This document shows, piece by piece, positions 15,374 to 24,871 of a DNA stretch of 64,000 nucleotides (position 1 is the stretch's first letter; every line of letters begins with the position of its first letter). The DNA is from Cytophagales bacterium (GTDB lineage Bacteria > Bacteroidota > Bacteroidia > Cytophagales > Microscillaceae): the NCBI GenBank assembly GCA_013298075.1, contig JAAFJG010000009.1, positions 42,437-106,436 of the forward strand, written 5' to 3'. The notes below the pieces were generated by a model that ran no database searches, was not told the DNA's origin, and saw nothing but the letters and a program-made list of their open reading frames with translations. The position numbers and the translations under genes are program-made.

Positions 15374-18300
15374 ATGTTCAATATTCTAAATAAAGCAATT
15401 ACTGCAATTTTTGGCTCAAAAGCCAAAAAAGATATGAAAGAACTTTTTCCTTATGTGGAAAAAATAAATACGCAATGGAAAGAATTAACATCTATTTCTG
15501 ATGATGGATTGCGTCAAAAAACTGATGAAGTAAGACAAATTATTGATAAACATTTAGAAAATATTGATAATCAAATCAAAACACTAAGAGAAAAAGCCGA
15601 AAACGACAACTCAATTAGTATTGATGATAAAGAAAATATTTTTAATCAAGTGGACGTTTTAGAAAAAGAACGAAACAAAGAATTAGAAAAAATATTACTC
15701 GAAGTATTGCCGATTTCTTTTGCTATCGTAAAAGAAACTGCTCGAAGATACAAAGAAAATAAAAAATTAGTCGTTACGGCTACTCAATTTGATAGAGAAA
15801 TAGCGATTCGTAAAAAAAATGTGGTTATTGATGGAGATAAGGCAATTTGGCATAATCAATGGGAAGCCGCAGGAAATATAATTACGTGGGAAATGATGCA
15901 TTATGACGTGCAGTTGATAGGTGGCGTGGCTTTGCATCAAGGAAAAGTAGCGGAAATGGCAACAGGAGAAGGAAAAACTTTAGTCGCCACTTTGCCTTCT
16001 TTTCTAAACGCATTGGCACGCAGAGGCGTACATATTGTAACGGTGAATGATTATTTGGCACGCCGAGATTCTGAATGGATGGCTCCACTTTTTGAATTTC
16101 ATCATATTACGATTGATTGCATCGATTTACACGAACCACATACGCAGGAACGCAAAAAAGCCTACGCAGCAGACATTACTTATGGAACAAATAACGAATT
16201 TGGTTTTGATTATTTGAGAGACAATATGGCAAATGATTTGAGCGAATTGGTACAAAGAAAACATCATTACGCGATGGTTGATGAGGTCGATTCGGTGTTG
16301 ATTGATGATGCTCGAACTCCTTTGATTATTGCAGGTCCTGTTTCAAGAGGTTCAGAAGAACAAGAATTTGAAATGTTAAAACCACGTATTCAACGCATTG
16401 TCGATGCACAAAAAAAATTAATATTAGAATATCTGAATCAAGCCAAAAGAGCATTAGCAGACAAAAAAGAAAAAGAAGCTGGTTTGCCACTTTTTAGGGC
16501 GCATAGAGGTTTGCCAAAATTAAAACCTTTGATAAAATTATTAAGCGAAGTTGGAAATAAGGTGATTATGCAAAAAACTGAAAACACTTATTTGAGTGAT
16601 AATCAACGTTTGATGCCCGAAGCCGACAAACCTTTGTATTTTACGATTGATGAAAAAAATAATCAAATTGATTTAACAGGCAATGGTATTGCATTTTTGA
16701 CAGCGAATAGTGATGATGATAAATTCTTTATTTTGCCTGATATTGGGGCGGAAGTCAATGCTCTTGATAAAAAACAATTTGATTCAGAAGAACAAAGATT
16801 GCAAGCAAAAGAAACTTTGATTCAAGAATATAATATTAAATCTCAACGTATTCATACCGTTCAACAATTATTAAAAGCATATACTTTGTTCGAAAAAGAA
16901 ACAGATTATATCATTGTTGATAACGAAGTTAAGATTGTTGATGAGCAAACAGGGCGTGTGATGACAGGCAGACGTTATTCTGATGGTTTGCACCAAGCCT
17001 TAGAGGCAAAAGAAAATGTAAGAGTTCAAGATGCTACTCAAACTTATGCGACTGTTACTTTGCAAAATTATTTCCGTATGTATCACAAATTAGCGGGAAT
17101 GACAGGAACAGCAGAAACAGAGGCAGCAGAATTATGGGATATTTATAAATTAGATGTAGTCGTAATTCCTACTAATGTGGCTGCGGTTCGTAAAGATGCT
17201 CAAGATTTGATTTATAGAACGGTAAGGGAAAAATTTAATGCGATTATAGAAGAAATAGGCAAACTTAGACAAGCAGGAAGACCTGTTTTGGTCGGTACAA
17301 CTTCTGTCGAATATTCAGAACTTTTGAGTAGAATGTTATCGTTAAGACAAATCGAACACCAAGTTTTGAACGCAAAATTACACCAAAAAGAAGCAGAAAT
17401 TGTTGCTTTTGCAGGACGTAGCGGAACAGTTACGATTGCTACCAATATGGCAGGTCGTGGAACGGATATAAAATTAGCCACCGAATCAAAACAATCAGGC
17501 GGTTTGGCAATTATTGGCACAGAAAGACACGAATCACGTCGTGTAGATAGGCAGTTGCGTGGGCGTGCAGGTCGTCAAGGCGATCCAGGTTCTTCTCAAT
17601 TTTTTGTTTCTTTGGAAGATAATTTGATGCGTTTATTTGGTTCAGACCGTATTGCAAGGGTTATGGATAGGTTTGGATTTAAAGAAGGCGAAGTTATTCA
17701 ACATTCGATGATTACAAAATCTATCGAGAGGGCGCAAAAAAAAGTAGAAGAAAATAACTTTGGTATGCGTAAGCGTTTATTAGAATATGATGATGTGATG
17801 AATAAACAACGTGAAATCATCTATAAACGTCGTAGAAATGCTTTGAATGGCGATAGATTAAGCATCGATATTAGTAATATTATGGCTGATGTTTGCGAAG
17901 ATATTGTGATTAATTGTCGTTTGGCTCCTTTGGATACGTTCAAAATAGAAGTACATAAAGTTTTTGGTATTTCAGATTTTTCAATTAGGAAAGAAGAATT
18001 AGAACGAACAGAAACCAATACAATGGCAATGAAATTGTATAACTTTGTGCGTGCTAAATATGAGGTAAATAATCGTAGAATATTAGAAACAGTTATGCCT
18101 ATTTTAGAGCAATTATATAGAGAGCAAAAACAAACTGTGGCTGAAATTTCTTTTCCAATCACTGATGGAAAATCTCAACTTACTTTAAGCATTGGACTCC
18201 AAAAAATCATAGAATCAAAAGGACAAGAAATCATCAAAAATGTTGAAAAATATATGTCCCTTTCTTTGATAGACCAAGAATGGAAAGAACATTTGAGAGA

Positions 18301-18766
18301 AATGGACGATTTGAAACAATCCGTACAAAATGCTTCTTGGGAACAAAAAGACCCGTTGGTTATCTATAAATTTGAGGCGTTAGAATTGTTTAAATCATTT
18401 TTAGCACGCGTAAATAGCGATACGGTTAGTTTTTTGATGCACGCATTTGTGCCTACACAAGAAGACGAGGATATACAAGTAGCCAAATCTACTAAAAAAT
18501 CTATACCCAAACCAAGTAATAAAATCAGAGAAACGAAACAAGAATTTATTAATTCTTTTTCAGATAATGATGATATTTTATCAACTGAATTTGGAGATAT
18601 TACAGAAAGAAATTCTCAAAAACAAATGCCTGCTCGCAGTCAAAAGATAGCCAATCCAAATGATAGAGTAAATGTGCAGTATAGTGATGGACGTGTTGTA
18701 AAAGATGTGAAATTCAAAACGATTGAAGATGATTTGAAAAAAAGCCGTTGTATTTTGGTAGATTAA
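15374..18766 (+). CDS. secA: Preprotein translocase ATPase SecA
   Basis: 1130 residues, the long form found in Bacteroidota. Motifs: Walker A MATGEGKTLVATL; TVNDYLARRDSEWM; DEAD-like VDEVDSVLIDDARTPLIIAG; preprotein-crosslinking region; second motor domain with GTTSVEYSELLS, TNMAGRGTDIKL and GTERHESRRVDRQLRGRAGRQGDPG (quoted in pieces); helical scaffold LLEYDDVMNKQREIIYKRR. It drives Sec-dependent export through SecYEG by ATP hydrolysis. Insertions around residues 80-110 and 340-430 are usual for the phylum. The C-terminus (KSRCILVD) lacks the Cys-rich zinc tail that binds SecB in proteobacteria. An upstream in-frame extension to 15287 was rejected because the promoter lies inside it. It is monocistronic with a strong terminator. 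Confidence 0.97.
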   Translation: MFNILNKAITAIFGSKAKKDMKELFPYVEKINTQWKELTSISDDGLRQKTDEVRQIIDKHLENIDNQIKTLREKAENDNSISIDDKENIFNQVDVLEKERNKELEKILLEVLPISFAIVKETARRYKENKKLVVTATQFDREIAIRKKNVVIDGDKAIWHNQWEAAGNIITWEMMHYDVQLIGGVALHQGKVAEMATGEGKTLVATLPSFLNALARRGVHIVTVNDYLARRDSEWMAPLFEFHHITIDCIDLHEPHTQERKKAYAADITYGTNNEFGFDYLRDNMANDLSELVQRKHHYAMVDEVDSVLIDDARTPLIIAGPVSRGSEEQEFEMLKPRIQRIVDAQKKLILEYLNQAKRALADKKEKEAGLPLFRAHRGLPKLKPLIKLLSEVGNKVIMQKTENTYLSDNQRLMPEADKPLYFTIDEKNNQIDLTGNGIAFLTANSDDDKFFILPDIGAEVNALDKKQFDSEEQRLQAKETLIQEYNIKSQRIHTVQQLLKAYTLFEKETDYIIVDNEVKIVDEQTGRVMTGRRYSDGLHQALEAKENVRVQDATQTYATVTLQNYFRMYHKLAGMTGTAETEAAELWDIYKLDVVVIPTNVAAVRKDAQDLIYRTVREKFNAIIEEIGKLRQAGRPVLVGTTSVEYSELLSRMLSLRQIEHQVLNAKLHQKEAEIVAFAGRSGTVTIATNMAGRGTDIKLATESKQSGGLAIIGTERHESRRVDRQLRGRAGRQGDPGSSQFFVSLEDNLMRLFGSDRIARVMDRFGFKEGEVIQHSMITKSIERAQKKVEENNFGMRKRLLEYDDVMNKQREIIYKRRRNALNGDRLSIDISNIMADVCEDIVINCRLAPLDTFKIEVHKVFGISDFSIRKEELERTETNTMAMKLYNFVRAKYEVNNRRILETVMPILEQLYREQKQTVAEISFPITDGKSQLTLSIGLQKIIESKGQEIIKNVEKYMSLSLIDQEWKEHLREMDDLKQSVQNASWEQKDPLVIYKFEALELFKSFLARVNSDTVSFLMHAFVPTQEDEDIQVAKSTKKSIPKPSNKIRETKQEFINSFSDNDDILSTEFGDITERNSQKQMPARSQKIANPNDRVNVQYSDGRVVKDVKFKTIEDDLKKSRCILVD

Positions 18767-18799
18767 AACAACATTTTTTTTGTTGATAGATATAAAAAT

Positions 18800-18833
18800 A
18801 AAAAACTCTAAACATTTTTGTTTGGAGTTTTTT
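18800..18833 (+). terminator. Intrinsic terminator of secA (probably bidirectional)
   Basis: A 14-bp stem (AAAAAACTCTAAAC with GTTTGGAGTTTTTT, one G-U) and a six-base loop between the convergent ends of secA and the 18841 gene. The A-run and T-run flanks allow action on both strands. Confidence 0.8.
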
Positions 18834-18840
18834 GTTTTGA

Positions 18841-19485
18841 TTATTTAACGAAATCTAACCATTTTCCATTCCAATCATAATATTGAAGGTGATTAAATTT
18901 CTTTTTATAATCATAAACAGATGGATTTTCGTAGGCATAACCTAAATATAAATAGTCGAAATTATTTTGCTGACCATACATAATTTCTGCTAATAAAGTA
19001 TAAATTCCCAAACTATTTGCTGCATAATCAGTATCAAACATCGCATAAATACTCGATAAACTTCCCTCCCCAACTCCTACAAAACTCACCGCGCACATTT
19101 TATTATTTTCATCAAAAACGACACATTCCATACCTTGATAAGGAATGATATGAGGTTTTTCGCTCAAAAAATCATACAAAGAATCAGGAATATTATCTGT
19201 AAATCGTTCAATATGTTTTTGAAATAAAACTTCTTTGGCTTCATCAATCAAAATAGGTTTGTATTTGATGGTCATATTTTTGTTTTTTTTGAGGATTTTG
19301 AAATGACTTTTTTGGAAAGTAAAGGCAGATAAATCGATACGCAAAGGTATGATTTTATCTTCTTTTTTGAGAGTTGGATTATATGCTGATTTATCCCTAA
19401 AAAAATAAGTTCCAAAATTTCGCCAAGCAGCTGCCCACAAAATATCTATGTCTGTTGGTGAAATTTTATCTATGTATATTTCCAT
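18841..19485 (-). CDS. Ate1/Bpt-like aminoacyl-tRNA-protein transferase
   Basis: 214 residues from the ATG at 19485; an in-frame TTG 15 bases upstream falls in a likely -7 box (TAATTTTG, 19498-19505) and is rejected. The C-terminal GNAT-fold half has the family pattern: SSIYAMFDTDYAANSLGIYT, then LLAEIMYGQQNNFDYLYLGYAYENPSVYDYKKKFNH quoted in parts (LYLGYAYENPSVYDYK). This corresponds to the conserved block of arginyl/leucyltransferases, which attach an amino acid from charged tRNA to protein N-termini and so create an N-degron. The Cys-rich N-terminus of eukaryotic Ate1 is absent. Amino-acid specificity cannot be read from the sequence. No clpS or clpA is adjacent. Confidence 0.7.
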   Translation of the reverse strand: MEIYIDKISPTDIDILWAAAWRNFGTYFFRDKSAYNPTLKKEDKIIPLRIDLSAFTFQKSHFKILKKNKNMTIKYKPILIDEAKEVLFQKHIERFTDNIPDSLYDFLSEKPHIIPYQGMECVVFDENNKMCAVSFVGVGEGSLSSIYAMFDTDYAANSLGIYTLLAEIMYGQQNNFDYLYLGYAYENPSVYDYKKKFNHLQYYDWNGKWLDFVK

Positions 19486-19559
19486 ATTTTGTTGAATCAA
19501 AATTATTTAGTTTATCATTTATCAATTTCTTAAAAGTAATTTTTAACATAAAAAAACAT

Positions 19560-19877
19560 CTAAAAATTCCATAAATCTTGAACTTCAAAATCGGATTTTT
19601 CAACAATTTCTTGTCCATCTATAATATCCATTCTCATACTTCCTGCTTTTCTTTTTATTGAAATAATCACAAAACTTTTTTCTTTTAATGGATTGATATT
19701 TTCAAATAAATAAAGCGGAAATTGTCTTTTTTCAAAAGTTTTTTCATTATTATCATCAAAAATAATACAATCACAAAAAACTAATTTTGCTTTTTTATCA
19801 ATTTTATAAATACGTCCTTTGAGTTGTATATTTTCAAGCCAAGTTTCATTTGAGATTATATTACTATCATATTCCAT
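19560..19877 (-). CDS. Unknown 105-residue protein
   Basis: Not recognised. A soluble, mostly beta-predicted sequence with alternating polar and hydrophobic residues (GRIYKIDKKAKLVFCDCIIF, FVIISIKRKAGSMRMDIIDG) and no signal peptide or membrane segment. Two Cys sit together in FCDCII. It lies between the transferase gene (75 bases downstream) and an alpha/beta hydrolase gene (49 bases upstream) on the same strand, so it may be cotranscribed with either. The coding bias (AT-rich third positions) resembles its neighbours. Confidence 0.55.
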   Translation of the reverse strand: MEYDSNIISNETWLENIQLKGRIYKIDKKAKLVFCDCIIFDDNNEKTFEKRQFPLYLFENINPLKEKSFVIISIKRKAGSMRMDIIDGQEIVEKSDFEVQDLWNF

Positions 19878-19926
19878 AATTTTTTATAAAAATTTTAAAA
19901 AATTGATTTTATCATTCAAAAAAAAA

Positions 19927-20721
19927 CTATTCCACTTCTTCTTTCCAACATCTTTTTACAAAATTCAAAACCATTCGCAAAGTTTCTTTGGGTCTTTCTA
20001 ACATACCGACGTGTCCTGTGTCATTCAAAATATGAATATCAGCATCTTGCGGATAAAAAATTTGTTCAGAATAAGAACTCAAAGGAATAGACACATCTTC
20101 TCGACCTATAATAAATAAAACAGGAATTGATAATTTTTTTAATAATTCAGTTTGGTCTGGTCTATCTCTCAAAGCAATAGTAACTTGTAAAATTGATTTT
20201 TCAGGCGTTTTTTTGACAGAATTTTTAATATATTCGATTTCTTTTTGTAATTCTATATGTCTTGGTGTAAAAAACATCATCGCAGAAAAATCATCTGCAA
20301 AAGGATTTACGCCGTTTTTTTGGATAAAAAATGTAGTTTGATTTCGATTTCTTTTTTTTGCTTCGTTATCAGGCAACGCACTCGAATGAAATAAACCTAA
20401 ACCTTCCAAATTTTGAGCATATTTTTGAGCATACGCCAACGCTACATATCCGCCCAAAGAATGTCCAATCATTATACATTTTTTGATTTCTAATTCATCT
20501 AATAAATTTTTAACTTGCTCAGCCAAATCCTCAATGGTAACGTCTTGTGGTAATAAATTGGCACTATTACCAAAACCACCTAAATCAGGAGCAATTACTT
20601 TGTAATATTTAGATAAAGTAGGCATCAAGTTTTGCCAAATTGTATTGTCTTCACAAAATCCGTGAATTAAAACCAATACTTTTTTTCCAAATCCTTGTTG
20701 AGTAAAATGTAAATGTTGCAT
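19927..20721 (-). CDS. Alpha/beta-hydrolase-fold protein
   Basis: 264 residues, full-length for the family. It opens with the oxyanion-hole strand VLVLIHGFCEDNTIW. The nucleophile elbow is IMIGHSLGGYVAL (Ser in G-H-S-L-G), the acid is the Asp in IGREDVSIPLSS and the catalytic His is in NDTGHVGMLERP. It is cytoplasmic (no signal peptide). The family includes esterases, lipases and haloperoxidase-like enzymes, and the cap region between the nucleophile and acid does not identify a substrate. The gene follows the SpoIIE-type phosphatase gene by 49 bases on the same strand. Confidence 0.85.
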   Translation of the reverse strand: MQHLHFTQQGFGKKVLVLIHGFCEDNTIWQNLMPTLSKYYKVIAPDLGGFGNSANLLPQDVTIEDLAEQVKNLLDELEIKKCIMIGHSLGGYVALAYAQKYAQNLEGLGLFHSSALPDNEAKKRNRNQTTFFIQKNGVNPFADDFSAMMFFTPRHIELQKEIEYIKNSVKKTPEKSILQVTIALRDRPDQTELLKKLSIPVLFIIGREDVSIPLSSYSEQIFYPQDADIHILNDTGHVGMLERPKETLRMVLNFVKRCWKEEVE

Positions 20722-20770
20722 CAGTAATTTGTTTTAATTATTTTTTAGTTATTTATTTATTGTTATAATT

Positions 20771-22936
20771 CTACACTCTAATACCCATCACCAAAATATC
20801 ATCAGTTTGATGATATCCGCCTTTCCAACGCAAATGTTCGTTCAAAAGTTCTTCTTTTTGTTGTTTGAGTGGCAAATGACTAATACTTAATAAAAAATTA
20901 CGAAAGTTTTTTTTGTAATATTTTGAATTATCTGCTCCACCAAATTGGTCTTGGTAGCCATCAGAAAAAAGATAAAAAACGTCTCCGTCTTGATAATCAA
21001 TGACTGTATTTTCAAATTTCTTTTTATTTTTATACATTTTCATGTCTCCTCCAATGGGACATTTTGAGGCAGTAACTTGGTGCAATTCGCCACCTCTGAC
21101 ATAATACATATCGTTGTTTGCTCCCGAAAAAGTTACTTTTTTATTTTCTTCATCAAAAACTAACATCGAAATATCCATTCCATCGTTTACGCCTTGTTTT
21201 TGTAATTTCATCAATAATTGTCTATCCAATAAAGATAAAATTTTGGCAGGCTGTGAAACTTTATTGGTATTGATAAGTTCATCTAATAAAGTATTGGCTA
21301 GAACGGTCATAAAAGCACCGGGAATTCCATGTCCTGTACAATCTCCTGCAGCAATTACTTTTAGAAATAACGTTTTATTATCTTCTCCCAGTGAGTTTGT
21401 ACCTGTTCGTTTTGCTTCTGTAAACCAATAAAAATCACCTGACACAATATCTCTTGGTTGCAATAAAATAAAACATTCTTTAAAATTTGAGGCAACGCCC
21501 TCTGAACTTCCAAAAATAGCATTTTGAATTCTACTTGCATAATTGATACTTGCGGCAGTATTTTCATTTTTCTTTTGAATAAGATTTTTTTGAATTTCAA
21601 GATCTACTTTTTTCTTCTCGATAATAATAGTTTTTTCATTCAAATCTTGGGTTCTTTCTTCTACTTTTTTCTCTAAATTTTCGCTCAATTCTTCCACCTG
21701 CGTAAATGCTTTGGCGTATCGCACAGACAACGCAAAAGATTGTAAGAAAGCAAAAGCCAACAGACCATAAGAAGACAAAGAAAGAGTATGAATGAGTTTA
21801 AAATCATTCAGTACGTCATTGAATAAGGCAGAAAATAAAACTAAAAAACCAAAAAACAGCGCCCCTGCGCCCATTTTTTTATTACCCATTGCTTTACGCA
21901 ACACATACAAGCCATACATAGCCGAAAATATCAATAGAAAATAACCTACTGATAATGCTTCTGAAAAAACATAAGGAGTGCTTGTAGAAATAATTATTAT
22001 GAATAAAAAACTACTTCCTACAATGAAATTTTTTGCCCATCTTGAAAAATCATCTTTATACATTGCCCTAAAAAACAATACATAAAAAATTAAAGCCGTA
22101 TAAACACTTAAATTTTCGATCCTAAAAGTAACTTCCCAAATGATATTAGGAAATAAATGTAATAAATATTTTTCGTCTGTCAATAAAGTTCGGATAGCAA
22201 AAAAAACATTTACCCAACTAAAATAAAATGCAGCCAAATCTTTACGACGCAATAAAAACATTCCAAAATGATACACTGCCATAATGATAAAACAACCTGC
22301 CAAAATTAAATCTATGGCAACCAGTCTATCTCTTTGCATTTGGATAATATTCGCATCTCCCAATTTGATTTCATTCCAAAAACCGCCGTCTTTATGGTCA
22401 AAGTTAGAAATATGTACTAAAATATCTATTTTTTCGGTATAATTTGTAAAAGGAATGACTTGTGGGAGCATATAAGGCTCATAACTTTGTTTGTTTATGC
22501 CTACTTTTCCATTTTGTCCGACTAATCTTCCATTGATATATATTTCGTAAGCAGTCCCAAAAGACAATAATTTGATGGCTAAAGTAGGAACTTGATGTGG
22601 TAACAAAACACGCAATCTATACGTTCCGTACCCAAAATTTGACATTGTTTTTCCTTCAATTTGATGTTCTCCCCAAGTAGAAGGCACTTTTTGAGTATAT
22701 TTTTTGACATTTTTCCAAGAAATTGTGTCTCGTGGATTGAGTAATTGATGAGGATAAAACTCCCATTCCCCCTCCAAATTGAATGTTTCGGAGAAGTTGC
22801 AGTTTGATAAGTTTAATAGTCCTTTTTGAGCAAGAGGCGTATTTTTGACACTTTTGTCTGGTCTTTGACAGCCTGTTGCAAAATATATGATACTTATCAA
22901 GAAGGCAATGTAGAAGTATTTATATTTATTTTTCAA
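20771..22936 (-). CDS. 7TM-DISM sensor with SpoIIE/PP2C-type phosphatase output
   Basis: 721 residues. The N-terminus has a lipobox (IIYFATGCQ, Cys23), so it may be a lipoprotein as well as a polytopic protein. An extracytoplasmic beta-sandwich (~35-205; LEGEWEFYPHQLL, ISIYINGRLVG-like EIYINGRLVGQ) resembles the galactose-binding-like sensor domain. Seven helices of the 7TM-DISM type follow (~205-405), then a coiled coil (~410-470) and a PP2C-like phosphatase (~475-721) with metal-binding GDFYWF, GDCTGHGIPGAFM and the terminal DDILVMGI. Such proteins usually dephosphorylate an anti-sigma antagonist or act in partner switching. No partner gene is adjacent. Confidence 0.85.
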   Translation of the reverse strand: MKNKYKYFYIAFLISIIYFATGCQRPDKSVKNTPLAQKGLLNLSNCNFSETFNLEGEWEFYPHQLLNPRDTISWKNVKKYTQKVPSTWGEHQIEGKTMSNFGYGTYRLRVLLPHQVPTLAIKLLSFGTAYEIYINGRLVGQNGKVGINKQSYEPYMLPQVIPFTNYTEKIDILVHISNFDHKDGGFWNEIKLGDANIIQMQRDRLVAIDLILAGCFIIMAVYHFGMFLLRRKDLAAFYFSWVNVFFAIRTLLTDEKYLLHLFPNIIWEVTFRIENLSVYTALIFYVLFFRAMYKDDFSRWAKNFIVGSSFLFIIIISTSTPYVFSEALSVGYFLLIFSAMYGLYVLRKAMGNKKMGAGALFFGFLVLFSALFNDVLNDFKLIHTLSLSSYGLLAFAFLQSFALSVRYAKAFTQVEELSENLEKKVEERTQDLNEKTIIIEKKKVDLEIQKNLIQKKNENTAASINYASRIQNAIFGSSEGVASNFKECFILLQPRDIVSGDFYWFTEAKRTGTNSLGEDNKTLFLKVIAAGDCTGHGIPGAFMTVLANTLLDELINTNKVSQPAKILSLLDRQLLMKLQKQGVNDGMDISMLVFDEENKKVTFSGANNDMYYVRGGELHQVTASKCPIGGDMKMYKNKKKFENTVIDYQDGDVFYLFSDGYQDQFGGADNSKYYKKNFRNFLLSISHLPLKQQKEELLNEHLRWKGGYHQTDDILVMGIRV

Positions 22937-23019
22937 TGTAAAGTGTTTTAATAATTTTATTGATGTTTTTTGTTATATATAATTCTTTAAAAATCATACC
23001 AAAAATAAAAGAAAAATAT

Positions 23020-23577
23020 TTATGGTAAAAAACGAAAATATCTAAATGAAAAAAAAGTAAGATAACTCACTAAAATTCCTACCATTCCTCCTACTATAAT
23101 ATCTAAAGGATAATGAACTCCCAAATAAATTCGAGAATAACTGACCAAAAAAGCCCACAAAAACCAATAAAATGAGTATTTTCGCCCAATATATAGGAAT
23201 AAAAAAAATGCAATAGCAAATGAATTAGCTGCGTGTGAAGAAACGAAACCATATTTTCCACCTTTATATACTTGTCCTTTTTTTTCTTCTAATAAATGAA
23301 TTTTTTGATTTAATTTTTCCTCGTGTGAGGGGCGTAATCTTTGAAAATAAGGTTTAAAAATTTTGGAACTAATTTGGTCTGAAAGTGTAATAATTACAAT
23401 TATAGCCAATAAAGATGTTAAAAAATATTGTTTATTTTTTTTATATAACAAATAAATCCAACAAATAAACAACGGAATCCACGTTCTAAAATCAGAAATC
23501 CACCAAACTAAACTATCTAAAAAATCGTAATGAAATTTGTTTAGATATAAAAATAAATATTCATCTAAGGCAATCAT
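23020..23577 (-). CDS. PAP2-family membrane phosphatase
   Basis: 185 residues with about five to six helices. All three phosphatase motifs are present: K-x6-RP as KPYFQRLRP, SSHAANS (the P-S-G-H block is written SSHA here) and SRIYLGVHYPLD with the nucleophile His. The family dephosphorylates lipid phosphates or undecaprenyl pyrophosphate; the reaction would take place on the periplasmic face of the inner membrane. The P-S-G of motif 2 is replaced by V-S-S, as in several members of the phylum. The exact substrate is not decidable. It is 83 bases from the next minus-strand gene, possibly cotranscribed. Confidence 0.85.
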   Translation of the reverse strand: MIALDEYLFLYLNKFHYDFLDSLVWWISDFRTWIPLFICWIYLLYKKNKQYFLTSLLAIIVIITLSDQISSKIFKPYFQRLRPSHEEKLNQKIHLLEEKKGQVYKGGKYGFVSSHAANSFAIAFFLFLYIGRKYSFYWFLWAFLVSYSRIYLGVHYPLDIIVGGMVGILVSYLTFFSFRYFRFLP

Positions 23578-23603
23578 AACAAGAAAAAAATAGGATTTTT
23601 ATG

Positions 23604-23681
23604 TCCTCTCACTACTGGGAAGGATTAGGGTGAGGCTTTTAGTAAGAATTATGCCCCAGCCTTCCCCAAAGGTGAGGGAGT
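23604..23681. repeat. GC-rich hairpin repeat, copy 1
   Basis: Two arms (CTCTCACTACTGGGAAGGAT... and the complement of ...CCTTCCCCAAAGGTGAGGGAG) separated by a short AT spacer. The sequence is much richer in GC than the surroundings. Related copies are at 30543-30759 and 32130-32207. Confidence 0.65.
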
Positions 23682-23700
23682 TTTTTATTTATTATTTGAT

Positions 23701-23743
23701 AAAAAAAACTTTGAGTATATAAAATATACATTCAAAGTTTTTT
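23701..23743 (-). terminator. Intrinsic terminator of the DUF6089-like gene
   Basis: A 13-bp perfect stem (AAAAAAACTTTGA with TCAAAGTTTTTTT), a 2-base bulge and a further 6 bp (GTATAT/ATATAC) closed by three A. It lies 20 bases after the stop codon at 23763 on the minus strand. Confidence 0.75.
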
Positions 23744-23762
23744 TATTTATTTTATTAAATTT

Positions 23763-24806
23763 TTACTTAAATTTAGGGCAACGCAAATCTACATTAATAA
23801 TTCTTGTCAAATGAAATGCAGTAATCCAATATACGTCTTTTGTTCTAGAATCACCCCGTTTATCACCATCATTGCCAAAACCTGTAATTGTTGGATTTCC
23901 CATCGAGTCTGATACAATCGGATTTACTTCGGTTGTCAATCTAAGCAATTCTGCTTCTCTTGATTTTCCTGTGTTAGCTGCTTTTTCTTCTAAGGTTCTG
24001 TTTGCCATATCCCTTGATAAATCACTTGGTAAATCTTTTGGATTGGCATAATTGCTACTTACATCGTCTAGATAATCTGTAAAAGTAATTCTATATCCTA
24101 TTTCGAAAGCTAAATCAGTTTTATCATTTAATTTGAAACGAATACCTGCCCCGATTGGAATAGCAATTTGAAAATTAGAATACATTTTTCCATAACTTGA
24201 GCCTTTTGCACCTCCAGGAGAGTCTTCAGTTCTTACCAAACCTTGTCCTTCTGTGCGTAAAGGTCTTAAATAAGCCCACCGATTTCCGTATTCTTCAGGC
24301 GTTCTTGCCATTGGATTATGATAAAAACCTGCAATACCTGCCATTAAATAAGGAGTATTAGCAGCACGTTTATAAAATAAACCTGAACTACGTTTCAAAT
24401 CCCAAGTACCAGTAATTGATAGTTCGAAAATATCATTGCGAAAATGCGTATTTCTCATATAGCGATAACGGTGTCTTTCACTGCTCGGACTCGCTGCAAC
24501 ATTATCATCTCCTGTGATTCTTGCCCACGTAATGCCTGCACGTATATGAACTCTTGGACTTATTTTTCTAAGTACATTGAACCCAAGACTATATCGAGTA
24601 GAACGGATTTCGGTAGAGGCGTATTGTGTCCAAGGATTCATCTCACCAAAATAATTGGTAAAACCTAAACTTCCGCCAATCGCCAAATAACCTACATCTC
24701 TTTTTTTTCCGTTAAACTTTTTCTGCTTCCAAGGTTGTGCGAAAGCAACCTGAACTATTGCCAATAAAAGCAATGTTAAGAGTAATTTTGATTTTAAAAT
24801 TTTCAT
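23763..24806 (-). CDS. DUF6089-like outer-membrane beta-barrel protein
   Basis: 347 residues from the ATG at 24806. The preceding in-frame GTG (24818) would add only four residues before the signal peptide, so it was not used. The signal peptide (~1-24) ends VAFAQ. The mature N-terminus YLAIGGSLGFTNYFGEMNP is the characteristic first strand of DUF6089 proteins; further strands include TRYSLGFNVLRKISPRVHIRAG-type segments and IPIGAGIRFKL. It is likely to be an eight-to-ten-stranded porin-like barrel with a large, polar insertion near residues 245-320. Its role is unknown; in several Bacteroidota, members sit near gliding or cell-envelope genes. Here it lies between nadK and the PAP2 gene, with its own terminator. 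Confidence 0.8.
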   Translation of the reverse strand: MKILKSKLLLTLLLLAIVQVAFAQPWKQKKFNGKKRDVGYLAIGGSLGFTNYFGEMNPWTQYASTEIRSTRYSLGFNVLRKISPRVHIRAGITWARITGDDNVAASPSSERHRYRYMRNTHFRNDIFELSITGTWDLKRSSGLFYKRAANTPYLMAGIAGFYHNPMARTPEEYGNRWAYLRPLRTEGQGLVRTEDSPGGAKGSSYGKMYSNFQIAIPIGAGIRFKLNDKTDLAFEIGYRITFTDYLDDVSSNYANPKDLPSDLSRDMANRTLEEKAANTGKSREAELLRLTTEVNPIVSDSMGNPTITGFGNDGDKRGDSRTKDVYWITAFHLTRIINVDLRCPKFK

Positions 24807-24871
24807 ACAGATACACACTTTTTTATTATTTTATTTATATTTTTATGTTTTTAACTTCTTTTGTTTTTAGT